NCBI GenBank assembly: GCA_029561345.1
Contig: JAKQJC010000049.1
Span: 1-64,000 of the forward strand
DNA: 64,000 bases
Direction of reading: 5' to 3'
Origin: Chloroflexota bacterium
Lineage (GTDB): Bacteria > Chloroflexota > Anaerolineae > Anaerolineales > Anaerolineaceae
Shown here: positions 37,401-44,593 of the stretch, in pieces
Numbering within the stretch: the first letter of the stretch is position 1
How the letters are laid out: the number at the start of each line of letters is the position of its first letter
Program-made: the position numbers and the translations under genes
Notes under the pieces: generated by a model
Seen by the model: only the letters and a program-made list of their open reading frames with translations
Databases searched by the model: none
Told to the model about the DNA's origin: nothing

Positions 37401-38470
37401 GAGAAGGCAGTGTTCTGGCCAACCTTTCAACCATTTCGCAAAACCAGGGGCGCAGCGAAGAAGCGCGCTCTTACTGCGAGCAGGCGCTTTCCACTCTGCA
37501 TGAAATTGGTGACCGGCGCGGCGAATGCCACACCCTGTCGCTGCTGGGCAATATACTGCAGGATATGCAGGCATTTCAACAGGCCCGCGCCTGCCTGGAA
37601 GAGGCGCTGTCCATTTACCGCGAAATTGGCGACCGCGCGGGTGAATGCTGGGGGCTGAACACCCTGGGCTATTCCCTCTTAATTCACCGCGCCCTGGATG
37701 AAGCTCGCAGCCATTTTGAACTGGCCCTGCAGATCAGCCTGCAAATTGGCGACCAGTGGAGCCGGAGCATTTCTTATAACAACCTGGGTTCGGTGTACAT
37801 GGTGATGGGGGATTACGGCCGCGCCCTGACCGCCCTGCAAAATGCCCTGCAAACCAGCCGTGATATCGGCGATGCCTGGGGAGAGGCCTGGCGCCTGACC
37901 TCTTTGGGACAGCTCTTCAATTACCTGGGTGAAAATGAAACCGCACTGGCTCACAGCCAGAAGGCTCTGCAGCTTGCCCGGACCCTGGTGGATAAGAAAA
38001 ACCAGCTTCTGGCCCTGATCATCAACGGCCATGCCTGCACGGCCCTGGGTGAGTTGGAGCAGGCCGGGGAGCATTTCACGGCGGCCTGCCAGCTTGCCGA
38101 TGCGCTCAAGCTGCCGGCTCTCAAGGCGGATGCCCTGGCGGGATTGGCGCGCCTGGCGCTGATGAATGGACAGGTTGACCAGGCGGCGAACCTGGTGGCG
38201 GCCGTCCGCGATATTGTGAAAAACAATTCTCTGCGGGGGTTGTTCATGCCTTATCGGGTGCATCTGATTGTCTACCAGGTTCTGCAGGCGGCCGGCGATT
38301 TTGCCGGAGCGGCTGAGGTGCTCGATCAGGCGCATGCTGCCCTGCAAAAAGAGGCCGCCGCCATTGGCGACCGCCTCTTGCGCCGTTCTTTTCTGGAGAA
38401 TGTGTCAGACCACTGCCAGATCATGGCTGTGTGGACGGCGGCGCACCCGCCTGAAACGGTCAACGCCTGA
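34481..38470 (+). CDS. GGDEF - AAA ATPase - NB-ARC - TPR fusion protein
   Basis: A 1329-residue predicted cytosolic signalling protein. Residues 1-165 form a GGDEF diguanylate cyclase domain with an intact GGDEF active site (83-87) and an RxxD inhibitory site (74-77) exactly five residues before it. Next is an AAA_16-type ATPase with P-loop GPEGAGKS (209-216) and LLITLDNASE as a Walker B-like strand. A second, NB-ARC-like STAND NTPase has GLGGVGKT (459-466), LLVLDGFEE and the GLPL-type segment IPLGLELAAAW. From about residue 820 to the end there are tetratricopeptide repeats (repeated AxxxxxxALxxxREIGDRxGE-like units). STAND proteins oligomerise on ligand binding, so this one may gate c-di-GMP synthesis by assembly. 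Confidence 0.88.
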   Translation: MQTELKDHLTGAYSRLSLDEWLHSEVERASRYDEVFSILLIDLDYFKSINDAFGHLRGDQVLVALVQRLRNAIRTSDLIFRYGGDEFVILLPHTGKDEAAQLAERLVEAARSRPFAGLPPVTLTMSIGVAAFPEDAQTPESLFKIADQRNYQAKRAGRSRVAAEESLHTGTVLFDEPDRLIERDEALAVFQSFLSSLAQARSGVLTVAGPEGAGKSRFLATVRENARVQGFTTLSFSGNAALKERVFGVIAEARRMWTGMPLPAAGFEPFVNYLKQLIQTANATGLLITLDNASETDPDSLAFLQNLMTSSGIENLALVYTTTHQHGETSLISLSPLHMRIQLGPLSEEGLRVWLRYSLQWEAPAAFHNWLYLQTHGWPGLIWRSLNYLVEQEVIYPETGGWFCRPDFASERLLDLLAVPELQPPHSLPRALTRFVGREDEILTLKQMLKEHALISITGLGGVGKTRLAVQVAFESLAAFPDGVFFVPLGQQSAPDFLVTAISDALKLSFSGKQKPRTYLTSYLSRKQILLVLDGFEERLKNSEFLEELLLAAPGLRVLVTSAQKLDVPDEKELLLRGLPYPAAADDENLMSYGAVQLFLRAACQACSSFEILDYDREAVVEICNLVEGIPLGLELAAAWVQSLSCQEIAFELRRSMGGVSDTEPAAQYHHSLNAVFNSFWQMLSPSEQSVLGQLSVFRGGFSREAAGKIAGASPFFLEALVAKAHLRRLRLPQERFEIQELLRRFLAEKLHAMPAEEEKAGRIHATSYAAFLQKRENELLGRRQVADEIRLELDNLRTAWNWAVRNEDIGIFSQMALGLSRFYLLTGLYQEGVQVFQQAIQALAGRPSDPETDLILGMLLAHESNLLDYLGLYGETVGIASSAVEKSAARPCAQAFALLQLGRAQHGLGEYDVAAQSLVKALTLSRNDDEACVKAEILNELGDIALTRGKSEEASECYHAALALYRQMNDLRGEGSVLANLSTISQNQGRSEEARSYCEQALSTLHEIGDRRGECHTLSLLGNILQDMQAFQQARACLEEALSIYREIGDRAGECWGLNTLGYSLLIHRALDEARSHFELALQISLQIGDQWSRSISYNNLGSVYMVMGDYGRALTALQNALQTSRDIGDAWGEAWRLTSLGQLFNYLGENETALAHSQKALQLARTLVDKKNQLLALIINGHACTALGELEQAGEHFTAACQLADALKLPALKADALAGLARLALMNGQVDQAANLVAAVRDIVKNNSLRGLFMPYRVHLIVYQVLQAAGDFAGAAEVLDQAHAALQKEAAAIGDRLLRRSFLENVSDHCQIMAVWTAAHPPETVNA

Positions 38471-38480
38471 ACGGAACGAC

Positions 38481-38614
38481 TTCGACAAGGTCACATTAAG
38501 CGTATTTATCGCCCACCCCCTGGCCGCCTCCCGATTTTCGGGAGGCGGCGGCGGTTATTTTCCTGATTGAAAGCGACAAAAAATCAGGAAATGCTGGAAT
38601 GTGACCTTATCAAA
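38481..38614. repeat. 134-base element with nested inverted repeats
   Basis: Outer arms at 38481-38497 and 38598-38614 match as inverted repeats at 14 of 17 places, including 11 perfect pairs (AAGGTCACATT / AATGTGACCTT). Inside are two further perfect hairpins (38524-38548 and 38559-38591). It occupies the gap between convergent genes. Confidence 0.55.
38524..38548 (+). terminator. probable terminator of the GGDEF gene
   Basis: An 11-bp GC-rich stem (CCGCCTCCCGA / TCGGGAGGCGG) with a TTT loop, then CGGCGG and TTATTTT. It lies 53 bases after the stop codon. Confidence 0.55.
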
Positions 38615-38659
38615 CTACCCGGGCTGGCAAAAAGGGACAACTTTTTAAAGCTCTTACGC

Positions 38660-39274
38660 TTAACTTTGCACCAGACCCACACGGATGCCGAGATCCTTCG
38701 CCTGAAATGCGATGCCCTCAAAATCGGCAAAGGTTAAATCTCTGATTTTCAAGTTGCGCGCCGCCTGCAGCCGTTTGAACAGATCGGCATAGCTGGCGGT
38801 GATGCGTTTTTCCCAGTCGAGCCCCAATTTTTCGGCGGCGGCGTGAATGGCCTCACCATTGGGACCTTCAATTTCGCAGAAAAATCCATAAGGCAGCTCA
38901 TCCAGCACCACTTCCAGGTCATCCCAATGATAGGTGGTGCGGTATTTTTCATAGATAAACATCACCCTGTAACCCAGGGCCTCCAGGATCTGGCGGGCGG
39001 CTTCAAAGTCGTCCACCCGCACCTCCAGCTCGCGGCGCGACAGCGCGCCATCACTGTTTTCACCGGCGCCTTTGTAGGTGATGATGTTCTGCGTATCGCG
39101 GCGCAGGCGCAGCACCTGGCGGCTCTGGCTCAGGCGGCCGTCGGGCAGATCAAAACGCAGGTTCTGCTCAAACACCCGCGCAATGGCCAGCTCAGCGCCG
39201 GCAGCCTGCAGGCGGCCGGACATATCGCTGGCTTGCCCCAGAAAGAATTTGACTTCAATTTCCTGCTCTTTCAT
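38660..39274 (-). CDS. CYTH domain protein (class IV adenylate cyclase-like)
   Basis: A 204-residue CYTH-superfamily protein. The N-terminal ExExK signature (QEIEVKFF) is intact, followed by LRLRRD, ITYKGA, RRELEVRV and YEKYRTTY, then the acidic DDLEVVLDELPYGFFCEIEGP strand pair. These line a tunnel that binds triphosphates. The family includes class IV adenylate cyclases and thiamine triphosphatases, and the exact substrate cannot be chosen here. It lies four bases after a small membrane-protein gene in the same operon. Confidence 0.88.
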   Translation of the reverse strand: MKEQEIEVKFFLGQASDMSGRLQAAGAELAIARVFEQNLRFDLPDGRLSQSRQVLRLRRDTQNIITYKGAGENSDGALSRRELEVRVDDFEAARQILEALGYRVMFIYEKYRTTYHWDDLEVVLDELPYGFFCEIEGPNGEAIHAAAEKLGLDWEKRITASYADLFKRLQAARNLKIRDLTFADFEGIAFQAKDLGIRVGLVQS

Positions 39275-39277
39275 GGT

Positions 39278-39730
39278 TCACCTCTTTTCTTTGGGAAAAC
39301 GGCGCGCCAGGGCCACCGCCAGATAGGCGCTGCACACAGCGACCAGGCTGAGGGTCAGGGCCAGCGGCGTTGAAAGATACGAATCGGCGCGCTGCATCAT
39401 CAGCAGCCGCTCCAGCCAGAAGCTGGCAGTGAAGCCCAGCAGCACCATGCAGGCGGCCCAGGGTCCCCATTTCAGCCTGAAAAAATAGGCAAGGGCAGCC
39501 GTGAACCCGGCTGCCAGCCAAACCCCGCCGCCCGCCGCCAGGTAAACCAGGGTGGATTGGGGCAGGTAAGCCGCCAGCACATCCCATCCGCTCAGGGCGT
39601 CGCGCAGGCGCAGCCAGCCCAGCAGCCCGCCGCCCAGCAGCAGAATCACAATCAGCCAATCCACCCAGGGTTTAACCCTGCGCAGCAGGCGGATGCTCCA
39701 CGTTTCTTGGGGACCTTCATTCACTTTCAT
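39278..39730 (-). CDS. small polytopic membrane protein
   Basis: A 150-residue protein with four predicted helices (near residues 22-42, 58-78, 85-105 and 115-135) and charged ends. I chose the ATG at 39730, which overlaps the end of the large GT-C gene by 14 bases; the longer frame reuses that gene's sequence. No family recognised. Coupling to the GT-C gene suggests a role with it. Confidence 0.7.
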   Translation of the reverse strand: MKVNEGPQETWSIRLLRRVKPWVDWLIVILLLGGGLLGWLRLRDALSGWDVLAAYLPQSTLVYLAAGGGVWLAAGFTAALAYFFRLKWGPWAACMVLLGFTASFWLERLLMMQRADSYLSTPLALTLSLVAVCSAYLAVALARRFPKEKR

Positions 39731-42700
39731 TGGTAAAAATGACATCCCAAACGTGCACATGACCAATTTCGCCTTCTTCAAGGCTCAAAATTTCCAGCTT
39801 CATTTCGCTCACCTGCCAGGTTTGCTCCAGGTCGAGCGGCACCTCGCGCACATCTGAGGCATGGTCAGCCTGGGTTTCAAATTTTACCCATTCGGCCTGG
39901 CCCACCGGCTTGATGTAAGCCGTCAGGCGGGCCGAGTTGGCGCCAAAGCGGAAGATGATGCGGTTCATGCTTTGCGGCTCAGAGAACTGGATGGCCACCA
40001 GCATGGGGTTGGCTTCCTGGGTGCGCACCAGGGTTTCAGGGTTGTTATCGAACATTTGCGAAATTTCGCCAGCATCAATGCGGCTGTGCTGCACCAGCCA
40101 GTGAACGCCATTCATATCAAATTCGCTGCTGACCGGGCGGCGGCGGGCTTCCTTATCTTCAGCGATCAGCGCGTCAATGTTATCCACATACTTTAATTTG
40201 ACGAAATAGAATCCGGGGCTGCCGTCAGGATAATTGATGATATCCAACACCTGAATATCGGTGAATTTTTTGCTTTCCTGCATCTGGCGGAATTCGTCTG
40301 GAATCATCACAAAGACAGTGTTTTCGGTGAGGCTGTCCAGCTTGTCATAAATATATTCGGCAATGGTGCCCAGGCGGATTTGCCCGCGTTTGCTGGTGAA
40401 AAAGTCCAGCACGGTGTCGGTGCCGTTGGACCAGGAAGGCGAGACCACAAACCGCGCCTCAGGGTTCTTTTCCAGATAGGCGTCCACGCGTTCAAACATC
40501 TGCTGGCCGCCCCACTGCATGCCGTAAAGTCCGTAATCGCGGTACCAGGTGGGGCCGTTGGTCAGCGCGTCCCAGGTCATGTAGATATTGAAGCCTCCCA
40601 GGAACACCAGGGTCAGGGCGGCCATCAGGTGATAGGGCAGGCGGATTTTCTTCAGCCCGGCCAATGTGGCCTGCTGAATGTTCAGCACGCGCAGCCAGAA
40701 GCCGGGGAAGGGGAGGCGCGGCTGGTTGAACCACGCCAGCACCCAATCGAGCCCCAGGCTCATCAGCAGAGCCGCCGGGAAAACAATCACCAACAAACGC
40801 AGGATACCGCGCTCGGCAATAGCCGTGCCAACAGGGGAGATCAGGAAGGCAAAGAGCACCAGGCGGTAAGAGGGTTTCTTTAGATTGGCGGCAGAGCGGA
40901 TGAGGCCCAGCACCAGGAAAGGCAGGGTGAAGCCCAGCATGTTGCCGTAACCGAACATCACATGACGCTCCACCAGGTCTTTGGGTACGGTGGCAAACCA
41001 GTATTCCGGATCCAGACACTGGAAGTAGGTCCAGATGAAGCGGATAATCTTTTCATTGAGCGCCAGCATATCGTTGGTCCAGTAGGAGTTGGCGGCTTCC
41101 ATCGAATCCTTGATGGCCTGAGCATGATCCAGAATGAAGCGGACATAAGGGACGGCCAGCACCACCAGCACCACCGCGCCCACCAGGGCCGTGCGCCGGT
41201 TTTTCCAATGATAACGGGCATCCACAATCAGCAGAAATACGCCCAGCACCACCATCACCAGCTGTCCCAGGCTGTAAGCATAGGCGCACAGCGCGCCGAA
41301 GATCAGCGCGGGAATCAGATTTTTGGGGTTCCTGTAGCGGTAAGCCAGGTAGAAATACATGAACAGGGCAAAGAAGGCCAGGGCAATTTCAGGGCCAAAG
41401 GCAGTGCGCGATGCCAGGAACCAGGCGGGGATGGTGGAAAAGACCAGCACCCCCAGCCACCAGGCTTTCATTTCAAAGAAATCGCGCAGTATCCGGCCAA
41501 TGGCAAAAGCCGCCAGCAGGGTGATGAGCACACAGACGGCGCGGGTGACAAACACCGATTTGCCAAACAGCAGGTAGGGAATCACCTGCACATAGACTGA
41601 AACATTCAGACGGTATTGGTTGTTGGCGTTGAGGAAAAAGGTCGGGAAGGGGTCGCCGGAAGGATCGGTGAAACCGCGGTCGGCATACTGCGCTGCCACC
41701 AGGGTGTTGGAGGCTTCATCGGTGAAGAAATAGATGGGGTACTGCTCCAGTCCCCACAGGCGGGTGAAGAGATAAATGGCCAGGGTGAGGCCAAACAGCA
41801 GGCCGCCCACATCCAGCGCCTGGCGCGCCCCCGGCGCGGCGCGGCTGATTTCCACATGCCAGCCGAGAATATTCACCGAAATAGCAGGGCGCGGCCGGCG
41901 CATTTTTTGCCGCCAGGCCGTCAGGCGCTGGTGCAGCGGCTGCCACCGGCATTTCAATGCCTGCCAGAACCAGGCCCAGAAGGGCAGGGTATCATCCACC
42001 AGCAGCCACAGGGCAGCGGCCAGGCAGAGCAGGGTAATGGGCAGGCCAATCATCAACGGCGCAGACTGGTAGGTGAAGCTGTAATTGTGGATGCCCTCGA
42101 GCATATCCACCCCCAGGTAGCCGTTGACCTCTTTCAACTGCGCCGCGCGCCCATCCACCGCAACACTCCAGCCGGGGTAGTGCGTCACCAGCGCCACCAG
42201 AAGCTGCCGGCTGGCGCCATCCGCCACCACTTCAAAGGCGTTGTCATTTTTCCAGTGAATGAGCTGCCGGGTGACCTCGCCGCTTTTGATTTCCGTGTTG
42301 GGTTCGCCGCTGGTCAGGGTGGCATAGTCCACGCTGAAGGCAAACGGCAGGCTGTCGGGCAGGACATAGATGCGCAGGCCTTCCAACTCCATGATCATTT
42401 CTGAACGGTATTCCTGCGGGACCGGCTCCCCGATGGGGGCAATCCAGTAGTTGGGGTGGGCCACCAGTTTGCGGCTGCCTTCTTTGTAGGTGGGGGCCAG
42501 GATGTTATCAAACGCATACACCTGCTCGAGCAGGCGGGTGCGGTTGGCGGTGGCGGCGCCGTAGCCGCCGTTGTTGGGCTGCAGGCGCACGTAATTGGGG
42601 TAACGGTCATACTGGTTGAGCCAGGCCAGGGCGATATATTCAGCCTGACCGGTGGGTTTGGGTTGGGTGTAGGGCTTGTTGGTGGTGTAGAGGTCATAAA

Positions 42701-44408
42701 CTGAAAAGACCATCATGCCCACCACCACGCCGCCCACCAGCGCCAGGCCGAACCTGGCCAGGCGGCTGCCCGCAGCGGGCTGGCTGATGGCCCGCCAGAC
42801 AGCATCCCAGACGGTATCGAGAGACAGCCCGGCAAGGATGAACAGCATGATTTCGGTGATGATGAGAATGCGCACCGGCACGCGGAACTTGGCCAGGAAG
42901 GGCACGCTGGAATACCATTCTGCCCAGGGCATGAAGCGCGTGGTCATCCACACCAGGGTGAAGATGATGACCAGCACGGCAAAGAGGATCACGCGCCGGT
43001 CGCGGCGTTTGAGGGCCAGCGGCAGGAAAGCCAGGGCCAGGAAAGGCACAATGCCCACGTAGGCATAAAATTCTTCGCGCGCCGGATGCTCATTAAAGGC
43101 ATCGGGGCGCATGGTGTCTTTGGATACGAAATCGAGGAAGACCTGCACCGGCCAGTGGGAACCGTTGAGATCCATCCCTTTGCGGATGCGCGGGTAAAGC
43201 TCGGCCGAAGGCAGGAGCTGGACGGCAATGAGGCCAATGGCCAGAGCCCCCACGCAGATGAGCATTGCCAGGTTGCGCCATGCCAGGTGGATGTACGGAA
43301 TGGCGCGGTTGAATTTCAACAGCATCACCGGCAGGAAAATGGCAATGGTGAACATCATGAAATAGGCGTAGTAGGTGTTGCCGCAAAAGAAAAGCCAGGC
43401 CAACGCCAGGGCAGTGACGGCGCCGTACCAGCGCCGCCGGGTGCGCACCAGGCCAAAGAGCCCCGCCAGTGACCAGGCCAGAAAGCCAAAACCCATCACA
43501 AAGTCATACTGCCCCTGGAAGAAGCGTGCCACCGGCTGCCCGGCAAAGGCGAACATCAGAGCCATCCAGGTGCGCGTCAGCGGCCGCCAGCCCAGAGTCA
43601 CGCTCATGAACCACATGCCCAGCGCGCCCATGATGAAGCTCAGGCAGATGCCCATCTTGAAGCCGTCCAGAGGTCCCATGATCAGCACGGGAATGGTCAT
43701 GATGGGGTTGAAGGAATGGTAAAACGGGTGCGCCACGGCCGGCAGGCCGTTGAAGAAGTAAGGATTCCAGAGCTGGAAGGCGCCGTCTTTGAAGATGGAA
43801 TTGTGGAAAGCCATATCAAACATCATGTAGGCTTCATCTTCAATGCCCGGCAGGATGGTTTGCTTGCCAAAATCAAGGAAGAGGGTGCAGTAGGAAGCCA
43901 CCAGCAGGATGATGACGGTCAGCTCCAGCCAGGCCCATTTAAATTGACCGGCTGGCGGCTGCAGAGGCTGGCTTTCAAACAGATGGCCGGCCAGGCGGCG
44001 CAGCGGCTGGTTGAGGGTGGATAAGATCTGCCCCAGGGCGCTTTGCGGCCGGGGTGCGGCTTCAACGGCTGCCGCCGTCAGCATCATTTCATCCCCTTCT
44101 TCAGGCGGCAGGGGCTTGGGCGCCTCGCTGACAGGCGCGGGCACCTGGGGGGCGGGCTCTGGTGCGGGTTGGGGCGCCGCCGGCTGATCTGCCGCTTTGC
44201 TTTCAACCGCTTTTTTGACCTCAAATTCAAAACGGTTGGCCGGGCGAAAGAGCCGCACAAGCCAGGTTAAAATCGGCGAATAGGCGCCAAAAAAATACAC
44301 GCCTTCTTCATGTTTGTTCTTAAATTGACGGAAAATGAAAAACAGGATCAAAACTGCCAGAAGAAAAATGGCAACAAAAAAGAAAATTTGCTGGCTTTGT
44401 TCGGTCAT
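39717..44408 (-). CDS. YfhO-like / GT-C (PMT-type) membrane fusion protein
   Basis: A 1563-residue polytopic protein. After an N-terminal anchor and a Pro/Ala-rich cytosolic linker (about 60-150), residues 155-790 look like a YfhO family membrane protein, with LPGIEDEAYMMFDMAFHNSIF and the typical extracytoplasmic YPGWSVAVDGR segment. Residues 850-1400 form a second GT-C unit of the PMT/ArnT type, starting GLEQYPIYFFTDEAS with an acidic first loop. Residues about 1420-1563 resemble a discoidin-like (F5/8 C) beta domain (MFDNNPETLVRTQEA, MNRIIFRFG). GT-C enzymes move sugars from polyprenyl phosphates to outside acceptors. The GT2 enzyme at 30402 could supply such a donor. Confidence 0.82.
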   Translation of the reverse strand: MTEQSQQIFFFVAIFLLAVLILFFIFRQFKNKHEEGVYFFGAYSPILTWLVRLFRPANRFEFEVKKAVESKAADQPAAPQPAPEPAPQVPAPVSEAPKPLPPEEGDEMMLTAAAVEAAPRPQSALGQILSTLNQPLRRLAGHLFESQPLQPPAGQFKWAWLELTVIILLVASYCTLFLDFGKQTILPGIEDEAYMMFDMAFHNSIFKDGAFQLWNPYFFNGLPAVAHPFYHSFNPIMTIPVLIMGPLDGFKMGICLSFIMGALGMWFMSVTLGWRPLTRTWMALMFAFAGQPVARFFQGQYDFVMGFGFLAWSLAGLFGLVRTRRRWYGAVTALALAWLFFCGNTYYAYFMMFTIAIFLPVMLLKFNRAIPYIHLAWRNLAMLICVGALAIGLIAVQLLPSAELYPRIRKGMDLNGSHWPVQVFLDFVSKDTMRPDAFNEHPAREEFYAYVGIVPFLALAFLPLALKRRDRRVILFAVLVIIFTLVWMTTRFMPWAEWYSSVPFLAKFRVPVRILIITEIMLFILAGLSLDTVWDAVWRAISQPAAGSRLARFGLALVGGVVVGMMVFSVYDLYTTNKPYTQPKPTGQAEYIALAWLNQYDRYPNYVRLQPNNGGYGAATANRTRLLEQVYAFDNILAPTYKEGSRKLVAHPNYWIAPIGEPVPQEYRSEMIMELEGLRIYVLPDSLPFAFSVDYATLTSGEPNTEIKSGEVTRQLIHWKNDNAFEVVADGASRQLLVALVTHYPGWSVAVDGRAAQLKEVNGYLGVDMLEGIHNYSFTYQSAPLMIGLPITLLCLAAALWLLVDDTLPFWAWFWQALKCRWQPLHQRLTAWRQKMRRPRPAISVNILGWHVEISRAAPGARQALDVGGLLFGLTLAIYLFTRLWGLEQYPIYFFTDEASNTLVAAQYADRGFTDPSGDPFPTFFLNANNQYRLNVSVYVQVIPYLLFGKSVFVTRAVCVLITLLAAFAIGRILRDFFEMKAWWLGVLVFSTIPAWFLASRTAFGPEIALAFFALFMYFYLAYRYRNPKNLIPALIFGALCAYAYSLGQLVMVVLGVFLLIVDARYHWKNRRTALVGAVVLVVLAVPYVRFILDHAQAIKDSMEAANSYWTNDMLALNEKIIRFIWTYFQCLDPEYWFATVPKDLVERHVMFGYGNMLGFTLPFLVLGLIRSAANLKKPSYRLVLFAFLISPVGTAIAERGILRLLVIVFPAALLMSLGLDWVLAWFNQPRLPFPGFWLRVLNIQQATLAGLKKIRLPYHLMAALTLVFLGGFNIYMTWDALTNGPTWYRDYGLYGMQWGGQQMFERVDAYLEKNPEARFVVSPSWSNGTDTVLDFFTSKRGQIRLGTIAEYIYDKLDSLTENTVFVMIPDEFRQMQESKKFTDIQVLDIINYPDGSPGFYFVKLKYVDNIDALIAEDKEARRRPVSSEFDMNGVHWLVQHSRIDAGEISQMFDNNPETLVRTQEANPMLVAIQFSEPQSMNRIIFRFGANSARLTAYIKPVGQAEWVKFETQADHASDVREVPLDLEQTWQVSEMKLEILSLEEGEIGHVHVWDVIFTNESE

Positions 44409-44514
44409 GAAAGCATCCTGGTTGAAAGATAAGGCCGTTTTGAGGCAGGTATAAATATCCGGTTCGTGCCACGGCTAAGCCTATTATATATCAGGATAGA
44501 AAAGGGATATAGAA

Positions 44515-44534
44515 AAGGCGGGATAACCCGCCTT
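44515..44534 (-). terminator. terminator after the HD-GYP gene
   Basis: An 8-bp stem (AAGGCGGG / CCCGCCTT) with an ATAA loop, followed by TTTTCT on the minus strand, about 60 bases after the HD-GYP stop. Confidence 0.7.
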
Positions 44535-44593
44535 GAAATTTTTGCTGCATCCAATCAATCCCAAACGGCGCGCAGCCCCCCCGGTTTAAGCGT

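Noticed and set aside
34481-38470. Reading the GGDEF/STAND/TPR protein as a BTAD/LuxR-type transcription regulator
   Set aside because: The ATPase and TPR parts resemble those regulators, but there is no DNA-binding helix-turn-helix at either end.
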